In this document: one piece after another, positions 63,972 to 64,000 of the stretch
How the letters are laid out: every line of letters begins with the position of its first letter
Numbering within the stretch: the stretch's first letter is position 1
NCBI RefSeq assembly: GCF_013283785.1
Contig: NZ_JABCPZ010000011.1
Coordinates: forward strand, 30,988 to 94,987
Length of the DNA stretch: 64,000 bases
Direction: 5' to 3'
DNA from: Nonomuraea antri
Lineage (GTDB): Bacteria; Actinomycetota; Actinomycetes; Streptosporangiales; Streptosporangiaceae
The notes under the pieces: model-generated
Told to the model about the DNA's origin: nothing
The model's database searches: none
Seen by the model: the letters and a program-made list of their open reading frames with translations, nothing else
Made by a program: the position numbers and the translations under genes

Positions 63972-64000
63972 CGGCGTTGCCGGGGGTGCAGGAGGCGCGG

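Overview
The window is chromosomal DNA of a high-GC, spore-forming actinomycete. Supporting signs are a dnaK-grpE-dnaJ-hspR-clpB operon with HAIR operators, a homologue of the developmental sigma factor BldN with its anti-sigma factor, a BdtA-like regulator, the actinobacterial small ribosomal protein bS22, a Rex-controlled haem operon, many GTG starts and many start codons that look leaderless. Frequent ECF sigma factors and the CU044_5270-type partner make Streptosporangiaceae (Nonomuraea-like) my best guess. That placement is an inference; I ran no search.

Layout. 1-5.7 kb: the end of a CapA-type protein; a fused alpha/beta-hydrolase/SDR gene (EphD-like) coupled to a TetR regulator; small hypothetical genes. 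5.8-12.6 kb (minus strand): the heat-shock operon. 12.6-14.3 kb: an ECF sigma factor with a membrane partner. 14.3-22.1 kb: two large tandem paralogues for secreted glucose/sorbosone-dehydrogenase-type proteins with PKD, LamG and FN3 modules, each behind the same palindromic promoter element. 22.2-27.8 kb: a lipoprotein, proline dehydrogenase, P5C reductase and a MacAB-like transporter. 27.8-31.3 kb (minus): histidine kinase, response regulator and an ABC-2 transporter. 31.4-43.9 kb: acuC, a phosphatase-like gene, the BdtA-like regulator, bS22, an epimerase-like protein, an acyltransferase, an SDR, a second ECF sigma factor paired with an LCP-domain protein, a hydrolase, a HAD phosphatase, rsbN-bldN and a membrane-ABM fusion. 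44-50 kb: rex-hemA-hemC-hemD-hemB, then a primase/polymerase-like gene. 50-53 kb: HxlR regulator, hydrolase and hemL. 53-56 kb: two EamA-type transporters and a LysR regulator. 56-61 kb: a phosphatase and a four-gene System II cytochrome c maturation operon. 61-64 kb: an anthrax-lethal-factor-like metalloprotease and a TetR-controlled cassette of a tiny Pro/Arg-rich protein plus a DHFR-like reductase.

Functional links. hemA, hemC, hemD, hemB and hemL together cover glutamyl-tRNA to uroporphyrinogen III, and the ccs genes supply thiol chemistry and haem delivery for c-type cytochromes. Rex, whose operator stands before rex-hemA, would tie haem supply to NADH/NAD+ balance. The stretch acuC-bdtA-bS22-bldN-rsbN-rex-hem resembles, from memory, the SCO3315-SCO3336 region of Streptomyces coelicolor, so this part is conserved core genome. 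The accessory parts are the EphD-like operon, the tandem LamG proteins, the transporters and the right-hand end. I see no insertion sequence, prophage, CRISPR array, rRNA gene or complete tRNA gene.
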